Origin: Betaproteobacteria bacterium
GTDB lineage: Bacteria; Pseudomonadota; Gammaproteobacteria; Burkholderiales; Rhodocyclaceae
Direction of reading: 5' to 3'
DNA: 64,000 nucleotides
Assembly: GCA_016703785.1 (NCBI GenBank)
Contig: JADJBM010000034.1
Location: 153,081-217,080 of the forward strand
Part shown: in pieces, positions 32,994 to 41,379 of the stretch
Layout: the number at the start of each line of letters is the position of its first letter
Position numbering within the stretch: the first letter of the stretch is position 1
Translations under genes and position numbers: made by a program
Notes under the pieces: model-generated
Database searches by the model: none
The model's input: only the letters and a program-made list of their open reading frames with translations
Told to the model about the DNA's origin: nothing

Positions 32994-34505
32994 ATGGCCC
33001 AGCCGCTCATCATCGCGAAATCCGGCGAACTCGAACTGGCGTTGCTGCCGGCGCTGGCCAACCGCCACGGCCTCATCACCGGCGCCACCGGCACCGGCAA
33101 GACCGTCACCCTGCAGGTGCTGGCCGAGCGGCTCTCCGCCATCGGCGTGCCGGTGTTCATGGCCGACGTCAAGGGCGACCTGTCCGGCCTTGGCGCCGCA
33201 GGCGGCATCACGCCGAAGCTGAAGGCGCGGCTGGAGGCCCACGGCATCGCCGAGCCTGTGCCGGCCGCCTTCCCGGCCGTGTTCTGGGACGTTTTTGGTG
33301 AAGCCGGCCATCCGGTGCGCGCCACCGTCTCCGACATGGGCCCGCTGCTGCTCGGGCGCCTGCTCAACCTCAACGACACCCAGGCCGGCGTGCTGCAGAT
33401 CATCTTCCGCATCGCCGACGACAACGGCCTGCTGCTGCTGGACCTGAAGGACCTGCGTGCCATGGTGCAGCACGTCGGCGAGAACGCGAAGACGTTCACC
33501 ACCGAGTACGGCAATGTCTCGGCGGCTTCCGTCGGCGCCATCCAGCGCGCCCTGCTGCAGATCGAGGAGCAGGGCGGCAACAGCTTTTTCGGCGAGCCGA
33601 TGCTCGACATCGCCGACCTGATGCAGACCGATGACAAGGGGCGCGGAGTCGTCAATATTCTGGCGGCGGACAAATTGCTCAACGCGCCGCGCCTGTACTC
33701 GACCTTCCTGCTGTGGCTGCTGGCGGAACTGTTCGAGCAATTGCCCGAAGCGGGCGACCTGGACAAGCCGAAGCTGGTGTTCTTCTTCGACGAGGCGCAC
33801 CTCCTTTTCAACGAGGCGCCGCCGGCACTGCTGCAGAAGATCGAACAGGTAGTGCGCCTGATCCGCTCCAAGGGCGTCGGCGTCTACTTCGTCACGCAGA
33901 ACCCGCTCGACGTGCCGGAGACGGTGCTCGGCCAGCTCGGCAACCGCGTGCAGCACGCCCTGCGCGCCTTCACGCCGCGCGACCAGAAGGCGGTGAAGAC
34001 GGCGGCGCAGACGCTGCGGCAGAACCCGAAGCTCGACACCGAGACGGCCATCACCGAACTGGCCGTGGGGGAGGCGCTGGTGTCCTGCCTCGACGAGAAG
34101 GGGCGGCCGAGCGTCGTCGAGCGCGCCTTCATCCTGCCGCCGGCCTCGCGCATCGGGCCGCTCGTGCCCGGGGAACGCACGACTGCGATCAAGGGCTCGC
34201 TGCTCTACGGCCACTACGAGAAGGCCGAGGACCGCGAATCCGCCTACGAGAAGCTCAAGGCGCGCACCGCGCTGGCGGCCGAGGCGCAACCCGCGCCGGC
34301 ACCCCAAACGCCACAGGCGCCACAGCAGCAAAGTGGCGGCGGCATTCTCGGCACGCTGGGCGATCTATTCGGCGGCGGTGGGCGCCGCCAGTCGGCGGGC
34401 GAGGCGGCGGTGAAGAGCGCCGCCCGCGCCATCGGTTCCGAACTTGGCCGCCAGGTGCTGCGCGGCGTGCTTGGCTCCATCCTCGGCGGCGGCAAGCGCC
34501 GCTAG
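32994..34505 (+). CDS. YjgR/DUF853 family HerA-like ATPase
   Basis: A 503-aa ATPase with Walker A GLITGATGTGKTVTLQVLAE (about residue 24) and Walker B KLVFFFDEAHLLFNE (about 258). The DUF853 family is related to HerA/FtsK-type DNA pumps; its cellular role is not established. A glycine-rich linker (SGGGILGTLGDLFGGGGRR) precedes a short helical C-terminus. The ATG at 32994 follows the poly-G tract with no clear ribosome site, so the exact start and 5' region are uncertain if the tract is an artefact. It is convergent with metF. Confidence 0.85.
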   Translation: MAQPLIIAKSGELELALLPALANRHGLITGATGTGKTVTLQVLAERLSAIGVPVFMADVKGDLSGLGAAGGITPKLKARLEAHGIAEPVPAAFPAVFWDVFGEAGHPVRATVSDMGPLLLGRLLNLNDTQAGVLQIIFRIADDNGLLLLDLKDLRAMVQHVGENAKTFTTEYGNVSAASVGAIQRALLQIEEQGGNSFFGEPMLDIADLMQTDDKGRGVVNILAADKLLNAPRLYSTFLLWLLAELFEQLPEAGDLDKPKLVFFFDEAHLLFNEAPPALLQKIEQVVRLIRSKGVGVYFVTQNPLDVPETVLGQLGNRVQHALRAFTPRDQKAVKTAAQTLRQNPKLDTETAITELAVGEALVSCLDEKGRPSVVERAFILPPASRIGPLVPGERTTAIKGSLLYGHYEKAEDRESAYEKLKARTALAAEAQPAPAPQTPQAPQQQSGGGILGTLGDLFGGGGRRQSAGEAAVKSAARAIGSELGRQVLRGVLGSILGGGKRR

Positions 34506-34548
34506 GCAGCCCGCCTCGCCGTATTGTGGGGGCTGACTTTCGGGGAAA

Positions 34549-35376
34549 CTACAACCCCAGCCGCTGCCAGATCGTCGATGTCAGCCCGGCCTGGTTGAGG
34601 GTGTAGAAATGCAGGCCCGGCGCGCCGTTGGCGAGCAGGCGCTCGCACAGGGCGGTGACGACATCGAGGCCGAAGGAGCGCACCGATGCCGAGTCGTCGC
34701 CGAAGCCCTCGAACTTCTTGCGCATCCAGCGCGGGATCTCCGTGCCGCAGGCATCCGAGAAGCGGGCGATCTTGCTGAAGTTGGCGATGGGCATGATGCC
34801 TGGCACGATCGGCAGCGTGATGCCCAGCGCCTGCGCCTGGTCGACGAACTGCTCGTAGGCATCGGCGTTGTAGAAATACTGCGTGATGGCCGAGTTCGCA
34901 CCCGCATCCACCTTGCGCTTGAAATTCTCCAGATCGTCGCGCGGGCTCTTCGCCTGCGGGTGATATTCCGGATAGGCCGCCACCTCGATGTGGAACCAGT
35001 CGCCGGTTTCTGCCCGGATGAAATCCACCAGCTCGTTGGCGTAGCGGAACGCGCCCGGATCGGCCATGCCTGAAGGCAGGTCGCCGCGCAGCGCGACGAT
35101 GCGGCGGATGCCGGCCGCCCGGTAGCGCTCCAGCACGGCGCGCACGTTCTCCTGCGTCGAGCCGATGCAGGACAGGTGCGGCGCCGCCGGATGGCCCTCG
35201 GCCTGGATCTCCAGCACGGTTTCCAGCGTGCGGTCGCGCGTCGAGCCGCCGGCGCCGAAGGTGCAGGAGAAGAAGGCCGGCTTCAGCTGGGCGAGTTGTT
35301 TGCGCGTGATGCGCAGCTTTTCCGTGCCCTCGGCCGTCTGCGGCGGGAAGAATTCGAAGGAGATTTCGGGTTTCAT
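34549..35376 (-). CDS. metF: 5,10-methylenetetrahydrofolate reductase MetF
   Basis: A 275-aa FAD-dependent TIM barrel. ISFEFFPPQTAEGTEKL at the start and SCTFGAGGSTRDRT with ALRGD later are the MetF signature. It makes 5-methyl-THF for methionine synthase, working with ahcY and metK in the methyl cycle. It lies downstream of ahcY on the same strand but is now separated from it by a toxin-antitoxin pair. Confidence 0.95.
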   Translation of the reverse strand: MKPEISFEFFPPQTAEGTEKLRITRKQLAQLKPAFFSCTFGAGGSTRDRTLETVLEIQAEGHPAAPHLSCIGSTQENVRAVLERYRAAGIRRIVALRGDLPSGMADPGAFRYANELVDFIRAETGDWFHIEVAAYPEYHPQAKSPRDDLENFKRKVDAGANSAITQYFYNADAYEQFVDQAQALGITLPIVPGIMPIANFSKIARFSDACGTEIPRWMRKKFEGFGDDSASVRSFGLDVVTALCERLLANGAPGLHFYTLNQAGLTSTIWQRLGL

Positions 35377-35389
35377 GTCAGGAAGGCGG

Positions 35390-35821
35390 TTATTCGAGCG
35401 ACTGCAGGTGGCGCTGCGCCGCCTCGCCGAGGCGCCGGTCCAGCGTGGCGAGCGGCGCCTTGAGGTCGGCGGCGAGCCACAAGTAGGCCGCGTCGTAGGT
35501 GGACAGGTCGTAGCGCAGGGCCAGCGCGACTTGCGCCTGGAGATCGATGGGTCGTTGCCGGATCGACAGTGCGCCGTAGTCGGCCAGTCCGCAGGCAGCC
35601 ACTTCGGCCAGGCCCTGGCGCGATTTCTTCAGGGCCACGCTGGCGATCTCGAAGTCGAGCAGGTGCGGCGCGAAGAGCTCGCAGCCCGACATGCGGGTTG
35701 CCGCATCATCGCGCTCGGGTTCGTCGAAGAGCACCGCCGCCAACAGGCTGCAGTCGACCACCAGCGGCTGGCGCAGGCGATAGACTGCGGGCGGCTCGGC
35801 GACGAAGACCGACTGCTTCAT
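35390..35821 (-). CDS. PIN-domain ribonuclease toxin (VapC/FitB-like)
   Basis: A 143-aa PIN protein. VVDCSLLAAVLFDEPERD carries the first acidic residue, LLDFEIASVALKK the glutamate, and LSTYDAAYLWLAADLKAPLATLDRRL the last aspartates of the metal site. Such toxins cleave RNA unless bound by their antitoxin. The start overlaps the antitoxin stop by 4 nt. The first 17 residues precede the usual PIN start, so a shorter protein is possible. It lies between ahcY and metF. Confidence 0.82.
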   Translation of the reverse strand: MKQSVFVAEPPAVYRLRQPLVVDCSLLAAVLFDEPERDDAATRMSGCELFAPHLLDFEIASVALKKSRQGLAEVAACGLADYGALSIRQRPIDLQAQVALALRYDLSTYDAAYLWLAADLKAPLATLDRRLGEAAQRHLQSLE

Positions 35822-36096
35822 CGCGCATCGCGCTCGGCGCGAATGATGTCCACGGCACGCGGGCCGGCCTTGAGCGGCTGCGGCCAGCGCGCGCGATGCT
35901 CGGCGGCGATCTGCTCGATGGATTTTTGGGCGGTGGTCGGCTTCGCGGGCGCAACGGTCGTCTGCGCTTCCGCTTCCGCTGCCTGGACGATGAGCGCCAT
36001 CAACTCGCCTTGCAGCGAGCGGTGGTTGCGCGCCGCCCGCTGGCGCATGGCCTCGAGCAGGGATTCAGGAACATCCTTGATGGAAAGACTCGGCAT
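35818..36096 (-). CDS. Ribbon-helix-helix antitoxin (FitA/VapB-like)
   Basis: A 92-aa protein. MPSLSIKDVPESLLEAMRQR and RNHRSLQGELMALIVQAAE form a ribbon-helix-helix DNA-binding domain; the acidic/basic tail (about 45-92) should wrap the PIN toxin. It begins just downstream of a palindromic operator, typical of autoregulation. It overlaps the toxin gene by 4 nt. Confidence 0.82.
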   Translation of the reverse strand: MPSLSIKDVPESLLEAMRQRAARNHRSLQGELMALIVQAAEAEAQTTVAPAKPTTAQKSIEQIAAEHRARWPQPLKAGPRAVDIIRAERDAR

Positions 36097-36104
36097 GATT
36101 GACT

Positions 36105-36145
36105 CCATAATGGAACCGAATGGTTCCATTATGGTTCCGTTATGG
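36105..36145. promoter_or_regulatory. Probable operator of the PIN/RHH module
   Basis: A perfect 13-bp inverted repeat, CCATAATGGAACC / GGTTCCATTATGG, with a GAAT spacer (36105-36134), followed by a third arm GGTTCCGTTATGG (36133-36145) matching 12 of 13. It lies 8 nt upstream of the antitoxin start and ends 7 nt before the ahcY stop region. Cooperative RHH binding is inferred. Confidence 0.75.
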
Positions 36146-36152
36146 CGCTCCG

Positions 36153-37586
36153 TCAATACCGATAGTGCTCTGGCTTGTACGGCCCGTCCTTGGGCAGATC
36201 CAGATAAGTGGCCTGCTCGTCGGAGAGTTCCGTCAGGTGCGCGCCGATCTTCTGCAGGTGCAGGCGCGCCACCTTCTCGTCGAGGTGCTTGGGCAGCACG
36301 TAGACCTTCTTCTCGTACTGGCCGCCACGGGTGAACAGCTCGATCTGCGCCAGCACCTGGTTGGTGAAGGAGTTGCTCATGACGAAGCTCGGGTGGCCGG
36401 TGGCGCAGCCGAGGTTCACCAGCCGTCCCTCGGCCAGCACGATGATGCGCTTGCCGTCCGGGAAGATGACGTGGTCGACCTGCGGCTTGATGTTGTCCCA
36501 CTGGTAGGGGCGCAGCGAGGCGATGTCGATCTCCGAATCGAAGTGGCCGATGTTGCAGATGATCGAGTTGTTGCGCATCGCCTTCATGTGCTCGTGGTTG
36601 ATGACGCGCAGGTTGCCGGTGGCGGTGACGAAGATGTCGGCGTGCGCCGCCGCCTCGTCCATGGTGACGACGCGGTAGCCTTCCATCGCCGCCTGCAGGG
36701 CGCAGATCGGGTCGATCTCGGTCACCCACACGGTGGCGCCGAGGCCGCGCAGGCTTTGCGCGCAGCCCTTGCCGACGTCGCCGTAGCCCGCCACCACGGC
36801 GACCTTGCCGGCGATCATCACGTCGGTGGCGCGCTTGATGCCGTCGACCAGCGACTCGCGGCAGCCGTAGAGGTTGTCGAACTTGGATTTCGTCACCGAG
36901 TCGTTGACGTTGATGGCGGGGAAGGGCAGCCGGCCCTCGGCGGCCATCTGGTAGAGGCGCTTGACGCCGGTGGTGGTCTCCTCGGTCACGCCCTGGATGC
37001 CGGCGAGCTGCTTGGCGTACCAGCCGGGCTGGGCGGCGATGCGCTTCTTGATCGAGGCGAAGAGGGCGACCTCTTCCTCGTTGGTCGGGTGGGCGATGAC
37101 CGAGGGATTGCCCTCGGCCTTGGCGCCGAGGATGAGCAGCAGCGTCGCGTCGCCGCCGTCGTCGAGGATCATGTTGGCGCCCTTGCCCGCCGTCTCGTGG
37201 CCGGGCCACTCGAAGATGCGGTGGCTGTAGTCCCAGTACTCCTCCAGCGTCTCGCCCTTGTAGGCGAACACCGGCGTGCCGGTGGCGGCGATGGCGGCCG
37301 CGGCGTGGTCCTGCGTCGAGAAGATGTTGCAGGAAGCCCAGCGCACCTCGGCGCCGAGCGCCTTCAGCGACTCGATCAGCACCGCCGTCTGGATGGTCAT
37401 GTGCAGGCTGCCGGTGATGCGCGCGCCGCGCAGCGGCTGGGTGGCGGCGAATTCCTCGCGCACGGCCATCAGGCCGGGCATCTCGGTTTCGGCAATGGCG
37501 ATTTCCTTGCGACCCCAGTCGGCGAGGTTGATGTCGGCGACTTTATAGTCGGTGAAACCGGTAATGGCTTTTGCTATGGCACTCAT
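36153..37586 (-). CDS. ahcY: S-adenosylhomocysteine hydrolase AhcY
   Basis: A 477-aa NAD-dependent enzyme that splits SAH into homocysteine and adenosine. GSLHMTIQTAVLIE, NVNDSVTKSKFDNLYGC and the NAD motif AGYGDVGKGCAQSLRG are present; the end KPEHYRY is the canonical C-terminus. A ribosome site AAGGAG precedes the ATG. It is controlled by an SAH riboswitch in its leader. Downstream the normal partner metF is displaced by a toxin-antitoxin pair. Confidence 0.97.
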   Translation of the reverse strand: MSAIAKAITGFTDYKVADINLADWGRKEIAIAETEMPGLMAVREEFAATQPLRGARITGSLHMTIQTAVLIESLKALGAEVRWASCNIFSTQDHAAAAIAATGTPVFAYKGETLEEYWDYSHRIFEWPGHETAGKGANMILDDGGDATLLLILGAKAEGNPSVIAHPTNEEEVALFASIKKRIAAQPGWYAKQLAGIQGVTEETTTGVKRLYQMAAEGRLPFPAINVNDSVTKSKFDNLYGCRESLVDGIKRATDVMIAGKVAVVAGYGDVGKGCAQSLRGLGATVWVTEIDPICALQAAMEGYRVVTMDEAAAHADIFVTATGNLRVINHEHMKAMRNNSIICNIGHFDSEIDIASLRPYQWDNIKPQVDHVIFPDGKRIIVLAEGRLVNLGCATGHPSFVMSNSFTNQVLAQIELFTRGGQYEKKVYVLPKHLDEKVARLHLQKIGAHLTELSDEQATYLDLPKDGPYKPEHYRY

Positions 37587-37636
37587 GTTGGCTCCTTGTC
37601 AAAGCAGCCGGGGGGATGGATCAGGGGGAGGGTTCC

Positions 37637-37740
37637 GCTCACCTGCCATTCCGTGCCCGGCACGGGTTGAGGTGAGCGCAGTTGAAACTTTACCGAGCCT
37701 GGGGGCCGACTGATGCGGCGCCTCGCAGCGCTCCTCGGAA
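37637..37740 (-). ncRNA. SAH riboswitch in the ahcY leader, with overlapping downstream hairpin
   Basis: On the minus strand the core reads CCGAGGAGCGCTGC, a variable arm, then CCAGGCTCGG (37693-37738), followed by AACTGCGCTCACC. CCGAG/CTCGG forms the P1 stem, and GAGCGC is complementary to the later GCGCTC, giving the family pseudoknot. These are the conserved parts of the proteobacterial SAH riboswitch, which raises ahcY expression when SAH builds up. GCTCACCT (37670-37677) can instead pair with AGGTGAGC (37637-37644), so the pseudoknot and this hairpin exclude each other. No U-run follows, so translation control or another mechanism is more likely than simple termination. Confidence 0.85.
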
Positions 37741-37747
37741 GCTGGGC

Positions 37748-37776
37748 ATTATACGCCCTGGGGCGATTCCGATAAA
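37748..37776 (-). promoter_or_regulatory. Sigma70 promoter of ahcY
   Basis: Minus-strand -10 TATAAT (37748-37753), 17-nt spacer, weak -35 TTTATC (37771-37776). Transcription would begin only a few bases before the riboswitch core. The -35 lies 12 nt from the start codon of the divergent restriction gene. Confidence 0.65.
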
Positions 37777-37788
37777 CTCCCCCCAGCC

Positions 37789-40700
37789 ATGACAAACGAA
37801 AGCATCGAGCGCTTCATTTCCCGCTGGCAGGCCGCCGGCGGCAGCGAACGTGCCAACTACCAGCTCTTCATCGGCGAGCTGTGCGAAGTGCTCGATCTGC
37901 CCCGGCCCGACCCGGCGCGCGACGACACGCGCGACAACGCCTACGTCTTCGAGCGCCGCGTGCGCTTCCGCCACGGCGACGGCAGCGAATCGCACGGCTT
38001 CATCGACTGCTACAAGCGCGGCGCCTTCGTCCTGGAGGCGAAGAAGATCAAGGCGAAAGTGGTCAACGGCGGCGGCAAGGGCTTCGACGACGCCCTGCAG
38101 CGCGCCCGCGGCCAGGCCGAGGCCTATGCCCGCGCCCTGCCGGCCGAGGAGGGGCGGCCGCCCTTCCTTGCCGTGGTCGATGTCGGCAACGTCATCGAGC
38201 TCTACGCCGAGTTCTCCCGCTCCGGCGCCACCTACACGCCCTTCCCCGATCCGCGCTCTCACCGTATCCGGCTGACTGACTTTCGCGACGAGGCCGTCCG
38301 CGCGCGGCTCAGGGCGCTGTGGCTCGACCCGCTCTCGCTCGACCCGACGCGCGCCACCGCCCGTGTCACGCGCGAGGTGGCCGAGCGCCTGGCCGAGGTC
38401 GCCCGGGCGCTGGAAGGCGCGGGCCACGCGCCGGAACTTGTCGCCGGCTTCCTCAGCCGCTGCCTGTTCTCCATGTTCGCCGAGGATGTCGGCCTGCTGC
38501 CGAAGCAGGACGGCAAGGGCGCCTTCACCGTCCTGCTGGAGAGCCTGAAGGACAACCCGGCGCAGTTCGTGCCGCTGGTGGGCGAGCTGTGGCGGGCGAT
38601 GGACACCGGCGATTTTTCCGCCGCCATCCGCGCCGCGCTGCCGCGCTTCAACGGCAAGCTGTTCAAGACACCGCTGGTATTGCCGCTGACGCGCGACCAG
38701 ATCGAGCTGCTCATCAAAGCTGCCCGCGCCGACTGGACGCAGGTCGAGCCGGCCATTTTCGGCACGCTGCTGGAGCGCGCCCTCGATCCCGCCGAGCGCC
38801 ATGCGCTGGGCGCGCACTACACGCCGCGCGCCTACGTCGAGCGGCTGGTGCTGCCCACCGTCATCGAGCCGCTGCGGGCGAGCTGGAGCCACGTGCAGGC
38901 GGCGGCGCTGCTGCTGGCGAATGAGGGCAAGACGAAGGAGGCCATCGCCGAGATCCGCGCCTTCCACCATCGCCTGTGCGAATTGCGCGTGCTCGACCCG
39001 GCCTGCGGCAGCGGAAATTTTTTGTACGTGACGCTGGAACACATGAAGCGGCTCGAAGCCGAAGTGCTCGACCAGCTCGACGAGATCGGCCACACGCAGG
39101 CCATGCTGGAGGCGGAGGGCCTGAGCGTCGATCCGCACCAGTTCCTCGGCCTGGAGATCAATCCGCGCGCGGCGGCGGTGGCCGAGATGGTGTTGTGGAT
39201 CGGCTACCTGCAATGGCATTTCCGCACGCGCGGCGCGGGGCTGCCGCCGCAGCCGGTGCTGAAGGATTTCCACAACATCGAGTGCCGCGACGCGGTGCTG
39301 GCTTATGACCGCGTCGAATACGTCACCGATGCGCGCGGCGTGCCGGTGTCGCGCTGGGACGGCAAGACCACGAAGAAGCATCCCGTCACCGGCGAGGACG
39401 TGCCCGACGAGACCGCGCAGGTGACGCTGGAGCGCTACGTCAATCCGCGCCGCGCCGAATGGCCGCAGGCCGACGTGGTGGTGGGCAATCCGCCCTTCAT
39501 CGGCAACAAGCGCATGCGCGCGGCGCTGGGCGACGGCTATGTCGAGGCGCTGCGCGAAGCCTGGTCTCTCCCCTCGCCCGCTGGCGGGAGAGGGGCCGGG
39601 GGAGAGGGCGGCGTTCCCGAGTCGGCGGATTTCGTCATGTACTGGTGGCACAAGGCGGCTTCTCTTGTTGCTGCGGGTTCGTTGTCGCGCTTCGGCTTCA
39701 TCACCACCAACAGTATTCGGCAGACATTCAACCGGCGCGTGCTGGAGCGTCATCTCGCGGCGGGGGACGGGGCTGCCCCGCTCTCCTTAGCGGCAAAGAA
39801 CGCCGAATGCGTCGGTCGCGGCAGCCCCGTCCCCCTCCATCTGGCGTTTGCGGTGCCGGATCATCCGTGGGTGGACAACGTGGATGGGGCCGCAGTGCGG
39901 ATTGCCATGACCGTGGGGGCGATGGGGGCGGGAGAAGGGCGGTTGCTGACCGTGGTCGATGAGCGGGCGGGCGGTGGCGATGGCGTGGAGGTGGAAACCA
40001 TCGAGCGTGTGGGCGTGATTCACCCAGACCTTACGGTTGGTGCCAATGTTTCGGCGGCGCAGGCGTTGCAGGCCAATGCGGGCGTGAGTTCGCCGGGTTT
40101 CAAGCTCCATGGCGCGGGTTTCATAGTCAGCCCCCAGGACACGGCGAAGCTGGAGGCGGATGCGCCCATCAAACCCTACCGCAACGGCAGGGACCTCACC
40201 GACCGGCCGCGCGGCGTGAAGGTGATCGACCTCTTCGGCCACACGGCGGATCAAGTCCGCGCCCGCTGGCCGGCGACATATCAGTGGGTGCTGGAGCGCG
40301 TGAAGCCGGAACGTGATCACAACAATCGCGCCAGCTATCGCGACAACTGGTGGGTTTTTGGCGAGCCGCGCAGGGATCTGCGCCCGGCGCTCGACGGCTT
40401 GCCGCGTTACATCGCCACCGTCGAAACGGCGAAACATCGCACCTTCCAGTTCCTCGATGCCAGCATCGCGCCGGACAACATGCTGGTCTGCATCGCCCTC
40501 GACGACGCCTATTTCCTCGGCGTGCTCTCAAGCCGCGCCCATGTCGTTTGGGCGCTGGCCGCAGGTGGGCGGCTCGGTGTGGGTAACGATCCGCGCTACA
40601 ACAAATCCCGCTGTTTCGAAACCTTCCCCTTTCCCGCCGCCGCGCCCGAGCAGCAGGCGCGCATCCGCGATCTGGCGGAGCAGATCGATGCGCATCGCAA

Positions 40701-41349
40701 GCGGCAGCAGGCGCTGCACGACGATCTGACGCTGACGGGGATGTACAACGTCCTGGAGAAACTGAAAGTCAGCCTCCCCATGACGGCGAAGGAGAAGGCG
40801 ATTCACGAGATGGGGCTGGTGTCGGTGCTGAAGAGCCTGCACGACGAACTCGATGCGGCGGTGCTGGCGGCCTACGGCTGGCAGGATTTGCTCCCCTCGC
40901 CCGCTGGCGGGAGAGGGGTCGGGGGAGAGGGCGACGAAACCCTCCTCGAACGCCTCGTCGCGCTCAACGCCGAACGCGCCGCCGAGGAGGCGAATGGGCA
41001 AGTGCGCTGGCTGCGCCCGGCCTTCCAGCATCCCGAACAACCGCAGCCGGTCCAGGCGGAGATGGGCTTGTCCCGACCGACGCATTCGGAGGCCGCCAAG
41101 GAGGGCGGGACAAGCCCGTCTCCGCCCCGTGCAGACCAGCAACGCCACCCCTGGCCTTCCACCCTCCCCGAGCAGGTCGCCGCCGTCGCCCGCGTGCTGG
41201 CCGAGGCCCGCGCCCCGCTCGCCGAAGCCGACCTCGCCGCCCGCTTCACCGGCAAGGGGCCATGGAAGAAGCGCCTGCCCCAGCTCCTCGACACCCTCGT
41301 CGCCCTCGGCCGGGCGCGGGTGCTGGAAGATGGCCGCTGGATGGGGTAA
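37789..41349 (+). CDS. Type IIL (MmeI-like) restriction-modification enzyme with in-frame repeat insertions
   Basis: An 1186-aa single-chain restriction-modification protein. The N-terminus has a PD-(D/E)XK nuclease in the MmeI arrangement D-x9-ExK (Asp73, Glu83, Lys85: IDCYKRGAFVLEAKK) followed by QAEAYARAL. A helical spacer leads to FGTLLERALDPAERHALGAHYTPR, methyltransferase motif I DPACGSGNFLY (about 403), and motif IV NPPF (about 566), which predicts N6-adenine methylation. The recognition part ends GRLGVGNDPRYNKSRCFETFPFP. MmeI is about 920 aa; the excess here includes four palindromic DNA elements translated in frame (residues about 594-607, 658-682, 1035-1048, 1089-1113). The last 60 residues look like a winged helix. 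A DrmMI-type DISARM methylase is the main alternative, but the nuclease motif argues against it. Confidence 0.82.
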   Translation: MTNESIERFISRWQAAGGSERANYQLFIGELCEVLDLPRPDPARDDTRDNAYVFERRVRFRHGDGSESHGFIDCYKRGAFVLEAKKIKAKVVNGGGKGFDDALQRARGQAEAYARALPAEEGRPPFLAVVDVGNVIELYAEFSRSGATYTPFPDPRSHRIRLTDFRDEAVRARLRALWLDPLSLDPTRATARVTREVAERLAEVARALEGAGHAPELVAGFLSRCLFSMFAEDVGLLPKQDGKGAFTVLLESLKDNPAQFVPLVGELWRAMDTGDFSAAIRAALPRFNGKLFKTPLVLPLTRDQIELLIKAARADWTQVEPAIFGTLLERALDPAERHALGAHYTPRAYVERLVLPTVIEPLRASWSHVQAAALLLANEGKTKEAIAEIRAFHHRLCELRVLDPACGSGNFLYVTLEHMKRLEAEVLDQLDEIGHTQAMLEAEGLSVDPHQFLGLEINPRAAAVAEMVLWIGYLQWHFRTRGAGLPPQPVLKDFHNIECRDAVLAYDRVEYVTDARGVPVSRWDGKTTKKHPVTGEDVPDETAQVTLERYVNPRRAEWPQADVVVGNPPFIGNKRMRAALGDGYVEALREAWSLPSPAGGRGAGGEGGVPESADFVMYWWHKAASLVAAGSLSRFGFITTNSIRQTFNRRVLERHLAAGDGAAPLSLAAKNAECVGRGSPVPLHLAFAVPDHPWVDNVDGAAVRIAMTVGAMGAGEGRLLTVVDERAGGGDGVEVETIERVGVIHPDLTVGANVSAAQALQANAGVSSPGFKLHGAGFIVSPQDTAKLEADAPIKPYRNGRDLTDRPRGVKVIDLFGHTADQVRARWPATYQWVLERVKPERDHNNRASYRDNWWVFGEPRRDLRPALDGLPRYIATVETAKHRTFQFLDASIAPDNMLVCIALDDAYFLGVLSSRAHVVWALAAGGRLGVGNDPRYNKSRCFETFPFPAAAPEQQARIRDLAEQIDAHRKRQQALHDDLTLTGMYNVLEKLKVSLPMTAKEKAIHEMGLVSVLKSLHDELDAAVLAAYGWQDLLPSPAGGRGVGGEGDETLLERLVALNAERAAEEANGQVRWLRPAFQHPEQPQPVQAEMGLSRPTHSEAAKEGGTSPSPPRADQQRHPWPSTLPEQVAAVARVLAEARAPLAEADLAARFTGKGPWKKRLPQLLDTLVALGRARVLEDGRWMG
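39568..39610. repeat. In-frame palindromic element, family 1 copy 1
   Basis: 43 nt containing CTCCCCTCGCCCG-CTGG-CGGGAGAGGGG, translated LPSPAGGRGAGGEG inside the restriction-modification gene. It differs by one base from 40891-40933 and is in the same codon phase. It sits in a loop right after methylase motif IV. Confidence 0.9.
39762..39835. repeat. In-frame palindromic element, family 2 copy 1
   Basis: 74 nt with 16-bp arms (GGGGGACGGGGCTGCC and its complement). The centre, read on the minus strand, has CGACCGACGCATTCGG and GCCGCTAAGGAG. It is translated as DGAAPLSLAAKNAECVGRGS within the methylase/recognition region. Confidence 0.88.
40891..40933. repeat. In-frame palindromic element, family 1 copy 2
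   Basis: Same 43-nt unit as 39568-39610 with one change, translated LPSPAGGRGVGGEG. Both copies begin at codon position 1. Confidence 0.9.
41055..41126. repeat. In-frame palindromic element, family 2 copy 2
   Basis: 72 nt with 20-base arms (GGCGGAGATGGGCTTGTCCC and a complement with one G-T mismatch). The core CGACCGACGCATTCGG...GCCGCCAAGGAG matches the minus strand of 39762-39835, so the two copies are inverted. It is translated as EMGLSRPTHSEAAKEGGTSP in the C-terminal linker. Confidence 0.88.
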
Positions 41350-41379
41350 GTTACGCAGAGGCGGTTATGGAGTATTGCC

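Noticed and set aside
32895..34331. 478-codon minus-strand frame opposite yjgR, and the long N-terminal extension of yebC through 33871
   Set aside because: Both exist only because the poly-C/G tract and high GC lack stops; YebC has an unmistakable start at 32848 and YjgR is the conserved protein on the other strand.
37690..39753. 687-codon minus-strand open frame opposite the restriction-modification gene
   Set aside because: Composition is Arg/Gly/Gln/His-rich without domains, it covers the clear MmeI-like gene and runs into the ahcY leader; a high-GC shadow frame.
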